DNA of 64,000 nt from Cannabis sativa (lineage: Eukaryota; Streptophyta; Magnoliopsida; Rosales; Cannabaceae). Position 1 is the first letter of the stretch, and each line of letters starts with the position of its first letter. The notes under the pieces were generated by a model that was not told where the DNA came from, ran no database searches, and worked only from the letters and a program-made list of their open reading frames with translations. The stretch lies in NCBI RefSeq assembly GCF_029168945.1, contig NC_083602.1, positions 44,887,442-44,951,441 of the forward strand. The letters are read 5' to 3'. Made by a program: the position numbers and the translations under genes. This document shows, piece after piece, positions 33,089 through 44,810 of this stretch.

Positions 33089-34615
33089 CCGAACTCCCTA
33101 ATTCGGCCCTAGCAAAGTCCTGAACTTTAATGCTGGCAGCGTCATCTCCAAGATAACTGTCCGAGGGCCGGAACCAACTGGACATTATGTAAGCAGAGGG
33201 ACCTAAGGGAATAGGTTCTGGAGGGCCGGAGCCCATCCGGGACCAACCTAGGTAATCTCCTAAGTTCGAAAAATAAAACTCCTTCAAGCGATCCCCCCAC
33301 CGGGTCGACGGCATCCTAAATCTACGAAGATGCTCGTCGAACCCTACGGGCCTACGACTGGTGTACTCATCAACGGAAGGAACATAACGAACTACCAAGG
33401 GAGACTTACCGCCGGCACCGGAGGTGCTAGCACTGGGAGCCCCCAAGTTTGGTTCAGGGACCGGAGGCTGTGGCCGGGAAGCTTGCTTCTCGGAAGAATC
33501 TTCAATACGAAGGGGCCTCCTGGCAGGACGATCCCCAATCTCTTCTTGAAGAATCTTGTCAAAAAATTTTGCCTCGGACTTCCCGGCAATGGCTTTGCTC
33601 CTTCGCACCACCGGACTCCCCACGCGGAGTCCTCTCCCAGAGGCAGCCTGAGCCTGAGAGTATGCTTTCTCCTGGGCCTTCCGGTAGAGATAATCTTGGT
33701 ACTTCTTCTCTGCCGTGGCAATGAGCTCGTCCCGGAAGGCCTTCTCCACAACCGGCGCCCTCACATTGGGGCAGATGACCCGTGAGAGGTTGGAGTCATC
33801 CACGGATTGGTGAGAAAGGATAAGTTTGGCCTTCCTACAATTCTCCGTGGTGACTAGGCCCCCGACATCAAGATCGGCGCGGTCATAGGAGGCAAAGGCT
33901 TGGGCCCTTCGAAGGAAAGCCTGAGTGGGAGGCGTCCGCTGGTAAGGTGGGATCCGCACCCACTCCGTGAGAAGCTCCGGGTGGTCCACGGCCCTGAACC
34001 CGGAAGAGAAGAAAAAGCGGTGGCGGTACTCCTTAACGTGAGTCTGCCTATTGTACGGAACCACCCCCTCGTTAGCAGGGTGGATCCGGAACCCATAAAA
34101 ACCATCCTTAAGTTTGTCCCCTTTCTTGGGGACGGATACAAGTTCATAAAAATATAAAATTTCTGCCGGGCTGGGAGACCCCCAGCCGCGGGCGGTGTAA
34201 AAAATAAATAAGCCTGAGAGCAGGCGGTAAGCTTGAGGAATGAGTTGGTATGGCGCAAGGCCGACAAATACAAGGAAATTAACAAAGTAATCTTGGAGCG
34301 GGAGCATGGCACCGGCCATCAAATGAGTCTGACTCCAAGCCCCGAAGCCATCATAGTTATGATTAGGCGTCTACGAGTCACGAGGAGGCCGGTGATAGGT
34401 CCCTGAGGTGGAGGGTTTGATCCCAGCGACTTCTATAATATTCTCCAGCTGGTGAGGACAAGTCAAGGTGGATCGAAGCTCAGCCGCTTCCCACCCAGTC
34501 GCACGGGATTTATACCCCTCCTGGGCAACAGGTCCCAGGGAAACCTCCTCCAGCGTGGCCATGTCTTTTCCCTTCTTCTTCGAAGATTTTGAGCCAGAAG
34601 CAGACATTTTGTGTT

Positions 34616-35082
34616 CTGAGAAAAACAAAAAGGGAAAAGAAAATTCCAGCAGTTAGGTCCCATACCAAACCCTAAGTCAAGAAAAAGGGAGTGGGGGTCC
34701 CCTAACCGCTGGAAAGAGGCCCCCTCCGGACACGTGTCACATGGGAAACCCTAGAGAGATTCCCTGAACAAGTGTCGGGTGCAGTGAAATCGCAGAAAGT
34801 GGTTTTACAGAGTAACAAAAAAAAAAAAAAAAACAAAAAAAAAAAGAAGAAAAACCATTCTATGCCCTATGCAACTGTTGAACGAAGGACGCATGGCTCT
34901 CTTCAACAAAGCTGTATGATTACAACAGAGGCATGATAATGGCGATTCTACAACTAACGCAGTAAACATAAAACAGAACTCGAAGAACTTAAACACTCAC
35001 ACACCCAGAAATCTCTAAGTACGAACCCAGAAAACGAACGAAGTAAATATAAGCATGTTATCTAAGGATGCAAGAAACTTAC
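34616..35082 (-). other. Candidate 5'-UTR intron of the antisense gene
   Basis: 467 bp. Donor CTACT^GTAAGTTTC (first base 35082), acceptor TTTTTGTTTTTCTCAG^AACAC ending at 34616, 8 bp before the ATG. It contains a long A-run on the plus strand (34809-34843). Leader introns close to the ATG are common in plant genes. Confidence 0.6.
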
Positions 35083-35281
35083 AGTAGATCGTTGAACTGG
35101 GGGGTACTGAATGTGGTTAAGTGAAAGTTGAGAAGAACTGGCGAAGTCAAACACTGGAAAGCTGAAACAAGTGTCTAAGTGTTAAGACAGTTCGTGCTAC
35201 TTTGAGGAATTTTCTCTCTGGGAAATTCGAGCAGAAATGGCAAGGAATGGAAAGTAACCGAAATGAAGGAAAGGTAGTGGC

Positions 35282-35288
35282 TTTTATA
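35282..35288 (-). promoter_or_regulatory. TATA box for the antisense gene
   Basis: TATAAAA in GCCTATAAAAGCC on the minus strand. A start about 30 bp downstream (near 35255) would give a first leader exon of about 170 nt ending at the donor 35083/35082. It lies inside the Tat element and outside the LTR, so it would be an internal, opposite-facing promoter. Confidence 0.6.
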
Positions 35289-35475
35289 GGCAAAAACACA
35301 TGAGGAACAGGCGTCATCACCTACCAATCGCACGGTGGGGGAGATGCGCGATTCGAATTCTCGAAAATCAACGCATCAGATCAATCTGCCATAAAGGCGG
35401 TGGAAACGTTTGAGTATCCGTCTGACACCATTAATGCGCCGCATCAATCAAAGGGCGTGAAACGAATCGACCTCT

Positions 35476-35671
35476 GCAAAAGCGGATCTCTGCATTTAAT
35501 GCCATCATTAGACACGCCTTCACGCGCCCCAAGCTCGTGTCAGAAGACCGAGGAGGCGGCTGGAGACATTCCTGCAAAAGGCGAATCGCTGCATTAAATG
35601 TCATCATTAAATGTGCCCCCACGCGCTCAAGGCTTGAGCCAGGGAAACAAGGAGTCGACCGGAGGCACTTA
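35476..35671 (+). repeat. Two imperfect 98-bp tandem repeats before the Tat PPT
   Basis: Units start at 35476 and 35574: GCAAAAGCGGATCTCTGCAT and GCAAAAGGCGAATCGCTGCA, each followed by TTAAATG- or TTTAATG-like words and a CACGCGC motif. A more divergent earlier copy may lie near 35380-35475. They lie just upstream of the antisense promoter. Confidence 0.65.
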
Positions 35672-35706
35672 AGCAAGCCTTGGTTTATTTTTACTAAGTA
35701 AACAAG

Positions 35707-35720
35707 GCTTGGGGGGTAAA
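35707..35720 (+). other. Tat polypurine tract
   Basis: GCTTGGGGGGTAAA directly abuts the right LTR start TGTTGCCCC at 35721. It primes plus-strand DNA synthesis. Confidence 0.8.
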
Positions 35721-36476
35721 TGTTGCCCCTGAATTCGCCCAAAATACGTGGACTAGTCGAAATAGGACACGTGGATCAGATAACCTGTAAACATTTGATA
35801 AGTCTTTGTGCGCCACAAGGAAGCGCGGTTAGCGTGGGTCCTGGAGGAGGCACCCGGAGTACAAGGTACTCCAGGAAGCTCGCATGGCGTGAAGCCTCTC
35901 CGGGATGTGTCAGATCTCTCTCGAGCAATCAAGTCGCATTTAATGCCGCATGGGAGGAAGCGTGTTGGGACTGTAACACGCAATAAAGTCTGACGGCACA
36001 ACCCCCAAACAGCAGCGCTACAGTAATGATCATTTAAGTCTAGCGACGGCTACTCAGCGAAGAGTCACGTCAATCACAAGGCAAAAAGGACATTCTTCAT
36101 AAAAACCCCACGGCACCTAGGGATTTGACCATGCATCACCCATGGTATATTCATTGGAAATGCCCAACCTTATGGATACTTACAGATACATGTGTAAGAA
36201 CAATTCTAGGGATTACCCCACCAAAACACTATAAATACCCCCTCAAAGCTCATTTAATGGGGTCGAGAATCTTGGTTTGCAAAAGAGCAAGAAGAGAAAA
36301 TACTCACCAAGAACATTCTCTGTATTTATGAGAAAGACATTCTCTCAAGTGTGGAATCTGTATTAAATACATCCATTAATAACAAAGACTCGTGGACTAA
36401 GGCTCATTAACGCCCCAACCACGTAAAAATCTTCATCTCACTTTCTTACAACTCTTTATTATAATCATATTTTAAT
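35721..36476 (+). repeat. Tat right LTR, last 24 bp missing
   Basis: Aligns gap-free with 24171-24926. About six differences are visible: one near 35842, two at 36008-36009, two near 36110 and one near 36451. The final 24 bp, including the CAACA terminus, are replaced by host interior starting TAAATATAG. TATA box at 36230-36237. Confidence 0.92.
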
Positions 36477-39400
36477 TAAATATAGAATTATAACCATCTA
36501 GATTCTTTCTGGAACTTAATTTAAATTTTTTATTAAATATTCTTATTTAAGTTGATATTTAGTTATCTACAACTAACCAACTTAAATCTGAATATCTTTT
36601 GAATTTCAAATTTCAAAATTAAGTTGAGGAATTTTAGGCATTGGTTATTAAGATTCTTTAGATATTTTTTAAGTTAATATCTTTTCAAATATTAACTTAA
36701 ATGGAATATTTTCAAATTAAGTGGTTACAACTTAATTTTTGATATTTAATTAAATTTAAATTTGAAAATATTTAAGTTCTAGATTTTTTCTAATACAACT
36801 TAAATTAGATATTTTTTCAAATTTTGTGGAAAAGATACTTAGTCAAATAAGATATTTTCTAGATAATTATTTCTAGACTACTTATTATTTGTAATATTAA
36901 ATAGGAAAATATTATAAATTGTGAAATTAATTATTTAAATAATTAATTTTGGTACAATTTATTTTAAGTATATTTTTTCCTAGTATTAAACTAGAGATTA
37001 ATAATTAAGCCTTCTCTACACTTAATTATTTATTTCTTGAATTTAATACATTTAATTAATTTGAAAATTAAATATCTAAGTTGATTTTTATCATCATACT
37101 TAAATATTTCTTTTTCATGACATTTAATTAAATAGAAAATTATTTTTAGTTGAAATTTATTTTTTCAACTAAATTTAAATAATTTTCAAAATATATATTT
37201 TTTCTTTATTTTATTAATCAATTTTTGAAATTGCATTTCTTAAATGCTAGAATTTCGAATTTTATCTTGAAAAATAGATTAAGTTGTAAATTAATTATTT
37301 ATTTTAATTAATTCTTGGATCAACTTAAATCAATGATTTTTTCATTTATTGATTAATTTAAAATAAATTGAATTAAAATATATTATTAGAAATTGAATTA
37401 ATTAGTCAAAGGAAAATCTAGATAGGTGATATTTTTGCTTGAAGTATTTTTCTAGTGTATTTAATTAAATAGAAAATTAATATTTAAGTTGATTTTCATC
37501 ATCATACTTAAATATTTGAAATTTTTCTTATATATATTTAATTAAATAGGAAAATTATATTTTTTGTTGTAAATTAATTTTATTAATTAATTTTGGGCCA
37601 ACATTAAGTTAGAATGATTTTTCCAGGATTTTTTTTATTTTAATATGCATTTTTCGAAAATTGTATTCTTAAATACTTTAATTTTTCGAAATGCAGTATA
37701 TATTTATAGAAAATTAAATTTGATTTGTAAATTAATTTAAATTAATTTTGTAACAACTTAAATATTTTTTCTAAATATTTATTGGAAATTATTACTAAGA
37801 TGGAAATAATTCATGTTATTTACATATCCATCTAAGTAAAATTTATAAATATTAAATTAAAATTTATATTTAGAATTTTTCATTCTAAATTGGAAATTTT
37901 AATTAAATAAATATATATTTAAAATAAATAGAATAAATAAAGAGAATCAAAGAAAATACAACTCTCTTTAAATAATGAGCTTTATTATTAAGACATTCGA
38001 TCTCCATTGTGGATTTTACACCGCGTTTGTTTTAGTGAGTAATCCTCCCTAATGGAGGAACGTTCATTAGCAATTTTGCACCGTTTAACCTCGCATGATA
38101 AGTAGTTTGTAAGTGTTTTGTATGGTATGGATCACCCTAATGGTGGCGACCATACTTGACTTGCAAATTATGAAACAATGGTGGAAGCTCATAAGATAGA
38201 ATTGCCTTGACTCTCGCCTAAACGGGACAACGCTGAATTCCAATCTTGATCGAATAAAAGGTTGCTAGAATGGTTATCATTTTAGATGAGCTGACAACTC
38301 TATTCAATGGATGATGCTTTGACTCTCGCCTAAACGGGACACTGTATCAGTTTGTTGAAAAACCTTGGAAATTATTTAGGATTGTAAGTTTTAGTATTTT
38401 CACTTGTCATTCCTACTTGCTATATGTTTATAATTTCTAAATTGTGTATGAATTTATATTGAACCATGTTATTTTCTGTTATTAAGTTGTAGTTTAATTT
38501 CGAATCTTCATTGTTGGTCTAACTTGGCTTGTTTATCTAATGAGATAAATCCCTAGTGGATTTTCACCATTAGACATACATAATAGTGTTAGATCTCGAA
38601 AGATAAATATTGTATATGCGACATCTAGCTGTTCATTAATTGATGACACCTTAGACTAGTATTTTTACGATATGAAACAAGAAGATTGTATAAATAAGAT
38701 TACTTTGACTTTCGCTAATCGAAGCATCGTTGGATTCTTATTTTAAATGAAATTATCCTAATTTCTCTTAGCTTATTCATTTCGAATTAGCTTCAAAACA
38801 TATCATTGGATGAATGGTCTATAAATCATTTCATGTCATTCTATATTTTCTCTTAAGAAATTAAATGACGCATATGATTATAATCCCGAAATTCTATTCC
38901 CAATTGATATAAATACTCAATCCTAGAAATCTCCTACTTGTATTGGCAATCAGACTTAGAGTTAAATTAGTAGTGGTGGTCCAAGAAAGAATTACTCATT
39001 ATATTTGGTTGAATTTAAGTCTTTGACTTTAATTTTAGAATCCAAACAGAAATTTTCTTATTTCCAGAATACAATACAGTTACACTTTCAAGTGTTTAAT
39101 ATCCATCTTTTATTAATGGATTCAAACTGTATGGAATATGAGTTAGGTATTCTGTGACCAGGATCCACTTGCAGTATTCTAAGAACTCTTTGATGTAACT
39201 AAACCTATGTCATCAAAAGACACTACCACATTTTTTTTTAATCTATGGCATTTGTATCTTGTTCACAGTGGATTTGACAAGATCAATCTCTGCAAAGAGT
39301 TAATATGCCTATATCCACTAAAAGTAGTTCATCTCATTCGCAGATGGATGTACATTCAGGGATGGATATGAGTTTTTCGTTGTATTCTTCAAACGATAAC

Positions 39401-41159
39401 TCTAGATTATACCTTTTAGCAAGAAATTTGAAATGTTTGAAAAATTTCATTAATTTCTAGCAATGGTTAAAACCATTAAGGTAAGTGGTTAAAGATCTTG
39501 CGAACTGATAGGGGTGGAGAAATAGTTAGTAGATATGCAGTTCAAAGATCATTAATTTGATTTTTGAATTATATCCAAACTTACCTCCCCAGAAATTTCG
39601 AGTTGCATGTTGATGATTAGTTACTAGTCGTTGCCTAATTCCTTCTATGGTAATACAATTTCAGAATGATGTAATGGTTGTATACTTAATGTAAATCATT
39701 ACTAGATTCATGGATGACCTAGTCAAAATCTTAAGAAAAGCTAGAACTGTTAACCATGGTTTCTTAGCTATTCTAAGTGATTAGGGGTGGATCATCCCAT
39801 TGTCAATAGATAAGAAAGTGTTTGTTCAAACAAATACTACTTTTCTAAGAGAATGACTAAGTCTGAAAAAACAAGTAGCAAATAAAGGAGATATTTAATT
39901 CTTGATTCCAAAAGTGTTCTATCATCTTATATAACATATGATGAACCCATTGCCTCTGTTGTCTTGTCACAACCGAAGAGATCAATACCATTTAGTTTTC
40001 TTAGACATAATTCACGGTGCCTTGTCGTAGTGGGAGAGTTTCTAGGAACTCACCTTCTTATGACTTGGGAGACATTAGTGATTAAAATCCATTGTGAGTT
40101 TAAACAAGTAATGGATTGTCAAGATAAGAAACTAAGAAGAAAGCCAATAGAACTATGGTTTAATCCATTCACATGGAGTAACTTAAAGTTTTCTATTACA
40201 AGGACATAAAAGGAAATTTTCGTTTATAAGTCTATTCAATGGACTTAACAAACTTCCTGTTCCTAGTATTATAGGTTTGAGTTTATCTAAACCTATGGCT
40301 TGTGGTATACCTGGTAATTACTTACTCTAATGCAAGCAACTTACTTTAGTAAGATGCTGAAGCATTTTCTTTCTAATGGCAATCTATAGAAGCTTCACAA
40401 CTTCTTAGACATAGATTTTATTTATATAAGGAAAAGTCTCAACTATTCCAGAAAAGATAAAGCCATGAAAGAATTTCTTAAATCAACAGTGAGAGGTCTT
40501 AGACATGCTTTTGTATGCCTTAGACCAGACACCTGCTGTTGAGTGGGAGTAATGAATAGGTATCAGATTAATCCAGGAGAAGAACATTGGAACACAATCA
40601 AGTAAATCGTAAGATTAAGAAGAGGAACTATATGTTAGTCTATAAGGGTGTGTTTAAAACTCTTAGACTACACCATATCAGATTTCGAAATTTGCCTTTG
40701 TGCTAGTATATCTTTCTGATAAGATGGTGGTTACTCTGGGGGTGGAATAGTGATTTTGGAGAAGTGTAAAAACCTATCTGAATTCTCTAGGTCTACCAGA
40801 TAGAGACTGAATGTTAAAGCTGCAGGAAAGGTTCTTATTCAGTCTAAGGAAAGTTCTATACATCTTTGGCACCATTCCAAATTGCCTTAAACTACTAGTG
40901 TTAATTTCCTGATTAACCAAAAGTAGTTGCTAAAGATATAGAATCCAGTATCCCAAGAGAGTAAACATATGGAGAGGAATTTCACATTATCAATGATTTT
41001 GTGATTAAGGAAGAGTAATGGTGGAGAAAAGGTTGTGGTTAATTCAACCTTTCAGATCCTATTACGAGGAGTTTACTACTACTACACTTGATTTGTATAT
41101 CAAGGTGTTGAGATTATTTGAAACGCACTTTTTGTTTTATATTAGTGCAAGTGGGAATT
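36477..41159 (+). pseudogene. Decayed copia pol interior of element B
   Basis: Continues element B after the Tat insertion. The first ~1.5 kb is AT-rich and non-coding, followed by decayed copia pol collinear with 17000-20162. Readable remains: LWHLYLVHSGFDKI-like at about 39243, ILRTDRGGEIVSR at about 39490-39530 (here the integrase Asp is kept), and the RT-RNase H border with MNRYQINPGEEHW at about 40550-40595. Stops and shifts intervene, and several are identical to those in element A (for example a TGA after the tgccttagaccagacacctgctgt stretch and a TAA in caatcaagtaaatc). The PPT AGTGCAAGTGGGAATT ends at 41159. The protein cannot be functional. Confidence 0.75.
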
Positions 41160-43044
41160 TGTTGGGTTTTATGCCCTAAATAAAACTCATTTCAATATAA
41201 TCGGATTTACTTATTAATATAGATCAGAAATAACGTTTAATGTTGCATGGTTCACATGATTTATTTCATGATTATATGTACATAATGTATGAATTCATCT
41301 GAAACCCTTTTCACATACTTGATCCTGTTTATTGTGTCGTCAACACATTGGAAAGTAAACATGACTATGTGAATAAAGTTTCCTAGATTTATCAGACATA
41401 GGGTTTTACTGATACGATAATCTACAACAGAGTTTACTTGCATTTGGAGAAGTGCTATGTTCTTTCCAGAGCATTGGTTAAAGTAAAGCTCAGGTTGGAT
41501 GCATGGAGTATGCATCGGAAGGGAGCGATATTGAACTTTGACTTAGATTTATTAAACTTACCGTAATATCTATTCAAGTCAATATCGCCTAGTTGATCCT
41601 AGATCAAATGTTCTTAATCCTGTTATGATTAGGCTCAATCTTGAAAGGCTATTCGTGTTCCTTGAATTGTTAGTTAAGCCTACATTTTGGTCAGGGTGAT
41701 ACGTACTTTTTGGGAACACGGTAGTGCAATTGAGTGGGAGCGCTATCATAAACATGGAATCTATAGCTTCTATCTGGCGAATAGTAAGCAAAGGATGATC
41801 TCCTTCGAGCTTGACCAAACGAACATAAATGGTGGAGTACTCATTTCACATAAGCTGAAATATCATTTATACGGGGTCAAGTGTTTTAAGGAATAAATAC
41901 ATTGTAGGGTGTAACGGTAATCTAATCCCTTTACAGTGTAGATCATTCATATAGAGGATCATTGATCACATTAGGATTATAACAATGGATAACTAATGAT
42001 GTGTCTATATGGTGGAACATATAGAGCATTCTATATACTGAGAGTGCAATTCTAAGTTCTATGCGTGGATTCAACGCAGAATTAATAAGTTAGTGAATTT
42101 TAGTGCTAAATTCTCGATCTACTTATTGGAAGCTCGGTTATATAGACCCGTGGTCTCCCCACTAGTTGAGATAATATTGCTTGTAAGACTCATGTAATTG
42201 GTTTTGATTATTCAATTATAATTCTCAAATTAGACTATGTCTATTTGTGAAATTTTCACTAAGTAAGGGCGAAATTGTAAAGAAAGAGTTTATAGGGGCA
42301 TATTTGTTAATTATGATACTTTGTATGGTTCAATTAATAAATATGATAAATGACAATATTATTTAATAATTATTTATAGTTATTAAATAGTTAGAATTGG
42401 CATTTAAATGGTTGAATTAGGAAATTTGCATTTTTGAGAAAATCAGATACAAAAGGTGTTAAAATTGCAAAACCCAAGGCCCAATCCACTAAGGCATGGC
42501 CGGCCACCTATTGTGTGTGTTTTAAATTGATTTTTTCTTTATTTTAATGCCATATAATTCAAACCTAACCCTAGTGGAATGCTATAAATAGATAGTGAAG
42601 GCTTCAGAAAAATTAGACTTTTCTTCTGACACTTTCTGAATCAGAAAAACTGAGCCTTCTCTCTCCCTATCTTTAGCTACCACTTCTTCTTTCTTCTTCC
42701 TTTGAATTTCGAAATCCTTAGTGATTAGAGTAGTGCCCACACACATCAAGTGATACCTCAATCATAGTGAGGAAGATCGTGAAGAAAGATTATCAGCAAA
42801 GGAGATTCAGCATCAAGGATTCAGAGAAAGAGATTCAGGTTCAGATATTGATAATGCTCTACTACAGAAAGGAATCAAGGGCTAGATATCTGAACGGAAG
42901 GAGTCATTATATTCCGCTGCACCCAATGTAAGGTTTCTTAAACTTTATATGTGTTTAATTTATCATTTTAGAAAGTTCTTATTTAGGATTTTAATAAACA
43001 TACTTGTGAGTAGATCTAAGATCCTGGTAAAATAATTTCCAACA
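41160..43044 (+). repeat. Element B right LTR
   Basis: 1885 bp, same length as the left LTR, TGTTGGGTTTTATGCC to TTCCAACA. TATA box TATAAATA at 42583-42590. Confidence 0.95.
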
Positions 43045-43049
43045 GTAAT
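43045..43049 (+). repeat. Target-site duplication of element B, right copy
   Basis: GTAAT directly after CCAACA, identical to 20570-20574. The following ATCTATTCAATTC continues the right LTR of element A. Confidence 0.95.
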
Positions 43050-44495
43050 ATCTATTCAATTCAATATCACCCGTTGATCCTAGATCAAATGATCTTAATC
43101 CTGATATGGTTAGGTTCGATCTCAAGAGTATTATACATGTTCTTTGATTTGTTAGTTAAGCCTACTTTTGGGTCAGGGTGATACGTACATTTTGGGAACA
43201 TGATAGTATAATTGAGTGGGAGCGCTAACAGAAATATGGAGTCTTTAACTTCTATAGGAATTTAGAAGTGAAACAATGATATCCTTCGAGCTTGGCTAAA
43301 CAGAGATAAATGGTGGAGATCTCATTTCACTTCGCTGAAATATCATTTATACGGAGCTAAATGTTTTAAGGATAAAATACATTAAAGGTGTAATAGTAAC
43401 TTAGCGCCTATTCAATGTTGATCATATATTAGAGGGTCATTGATCAAATTGTGATTATAACAATGGATAACTAATAGCGTATCTATATCGTGGAACATAA
43501 AGAGCGTTCTATATGAATGAGAGTGCAATTCCAAGTTCTAAGTGTGGATTCAATAAGGAATTAATAAGTTAGGGAATTTACTTGGTAAATTCAGTTCAAC
43601 TTATTGGAAGCTCGGAAATATAGGCCCATTGTCCCCATGCTAGTGGAGACCATACTACTTGTAACACTCAGTTAATTGATTTTGATTAATCAATTATAAT
43701 TCTAAAGTTAGACTATGTCTAGTTTATGAATTTTCACTAAGCAAGGGCAAAATTGTAAGAAAAGAGATTCTAGGTTTTATTTGTTAATTAAGAGACTTTA
43801 TATGTCTAATTAATAAATATATTAAATGACAATATTATTTAATTATTAATTTTTAGTTATTAAATAATTAGATTTGACATTTAAGTGGTTAAATTGGAAA
43901 ATTGGCGTTTTTGAGAAAATGAGATAGAAAAATGATAAAATGGCAAAATTGCAAAGTAGGCCCATCATCCATTCCTAGGGCCGGCCACACTAAGAATTTA
44001 CCATTTATTTTTCTATTATTTTAATGCCAAATAAATCTAACCTAAACCTAGGTTGTTACCAATAAATAGGTAGTGATGGATTCAGGAAAAAGGTAATGCA
44101 TCTCATTCCTTTAGAGAAAATCTTCTAGCCGCCACCTTCTCTCTTCTTTTCTTCTAAATTTTCCAACCTTGAGTGAATGAGTGTGTGCCCACACACATCA
44201 AGTGGTATCTCAATCATAGTGTGTAAGACTGTAGAAGATTCCAAACAACAAGAAGGAGAATCAGCATCAAAGGAAGGAGAGAAAGAGATCCAGGTTCAGA
44301 TCTTGATTATGTTCTGCTACAGAAATGAATCAAGGGCTAGAGATCTGAACGGAAGGAGTCATTATATTCCGCTGCACCCAATGTAAGGTTTTCTAAACTT
44401 TATATGTGTTTATTTCATTGTTTTAGAATTCATATTAGGATGTTAATATAACATACATGGTAGTAAATCTAGATCCTGGTAAAATATTTCCAATA
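43050..44495 (+). repeat. Right LTR of element A, second part
   Basis: Aligns with 5233-6668. With 20163-20574 it makes an LTR of about 1858 bp. The TATA box is mutated to CAATAAATAG (about 44060). It ends CCAATA, sharing the altered terminus of the left LTR. Confidence 0.92.
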
Positions 44496-44810
44496 ACTAG
44501 CCTCAGAGCCATGGTAATGATTTACTTTCATGAAATATGAATTAAAACGATGTTTTGTGTTGATTTGGATGGTTTCATGTGGTTTATGTGCTTATGTGAT
44601 GATAGTTTAGAAATCGCAATATATGTTACTGAAATATTTTTTATTCCGATCTGAAATTATTTTTTCTTGAAAGTAGACAAAAAAAAAAAATAATAAATTT
44701 AGGCTTTTACAGAACCTAATTTGGATTTTTTATGAATTAGTTATGATTTTTTGAAGTTGAACGAAAATATCAGGGTTTGAAAGCACACTCGCGCGCGCGC
44801 ATGGGGCAAA
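44496..44810 (+). other. Second copy of the element A 5' interior
   Basis: Directly after the right LTR comes a PBS-like site (TAGCCTCAGAGCC) and then the same 300 bp found at 6669-6969, up to the CG-repeat run. A normal element would show flanking DNA here. The order interior-LTR-interior implies a tandem (multi-LTR) element or recombination between two copies. Confidence 0.8.

Larger units (their letters stand above)
31475..34607 (-). pseudogene. Antisense spliced Tat gene, transposase (gypsy type) domain
   Basis: A minus-strand gene convergent to pol. The start ATG is 34607-34605 (MSASGSKSSKKKG), 8 bp after a strong acceptor; an upstream in-frame ATG at 34628 would fall in the leader intron. 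Coding exons are 34607-33089, 33010-32246 and 32149-31475. Exon 1 holds the 'transposase (putative), gypsy type' domain (GAMLPLQDYFVNFLVFVGLA, RLLSGLFIF). Exon 2 is acidic and basic low-complexity (IDLVDDEEVLPGEGQG, RKRKGK, a possible nuclear signal). Exon 3 is a long coiled coil (ERQEAAAKAKEEEAKRREAQ) with a short tail ending LPPRAD. Damage: TAG at 34373-34371, TAA at 32512-32510, and a frameshift between about 32880 and 32960 in C-rich DNA. Antisense ORFs of this kind are described in Tat elements; their function is unknown. The gene model is inferred from splice consensus and frame continuity. Confidence 0.78.
24171..36476 (+). mobile_element. Tat-lineage Ty3/gypsy element with antisense gene
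   Basis: A 12.3-kb insertion in the interior of element B. LTRs are 24171-24950 and 35721-36476. The gag, protease, RT, degenerate RNase H, second archaeal-type RNase H and integrase order on the plus strand (25014-30994) is the Tat signature. A long 3' region holds a convergent minus-strand spliced gene (31475-34607) and tandem repeats. LTRs differ at about 6 of 756 aligned bases, so the insertion is recent. The right LTR lacks its last 24 bp and about 50 bp of host interior is lost with it, so no target duplication remains. Confidence 0.93.
20575..43044 (+). mobile_element. Complete copia-family element B (with nested Tat)
   Basis: Two LTRs of 1885 bp each flank an interior of about 6.4 kb once the 12.3-kb Tat insertion (24171-36476) is removed. 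A PBS-like site follows the left LTR, a copia PPT (AGTGCAAGTGGGAATT) precedes the right LTR, and a perfect GTAAT duplication borders the element. The interior has no intact gene: 1.7 kb of AT-rich DNA, then decayed copia pol. It must have moved with proteins from another element. LTRs differ by scattered substitutions (roughly 2% in stretches I compared by eye). Confidence 0.93.

Noticed and set aside
34805..34996. Minus-strand 63-codon ORF upstream of the antisense gene
   Set aside because: Lies within the candidate leader intron and ends in a translated A/T-run; no conserved feature.
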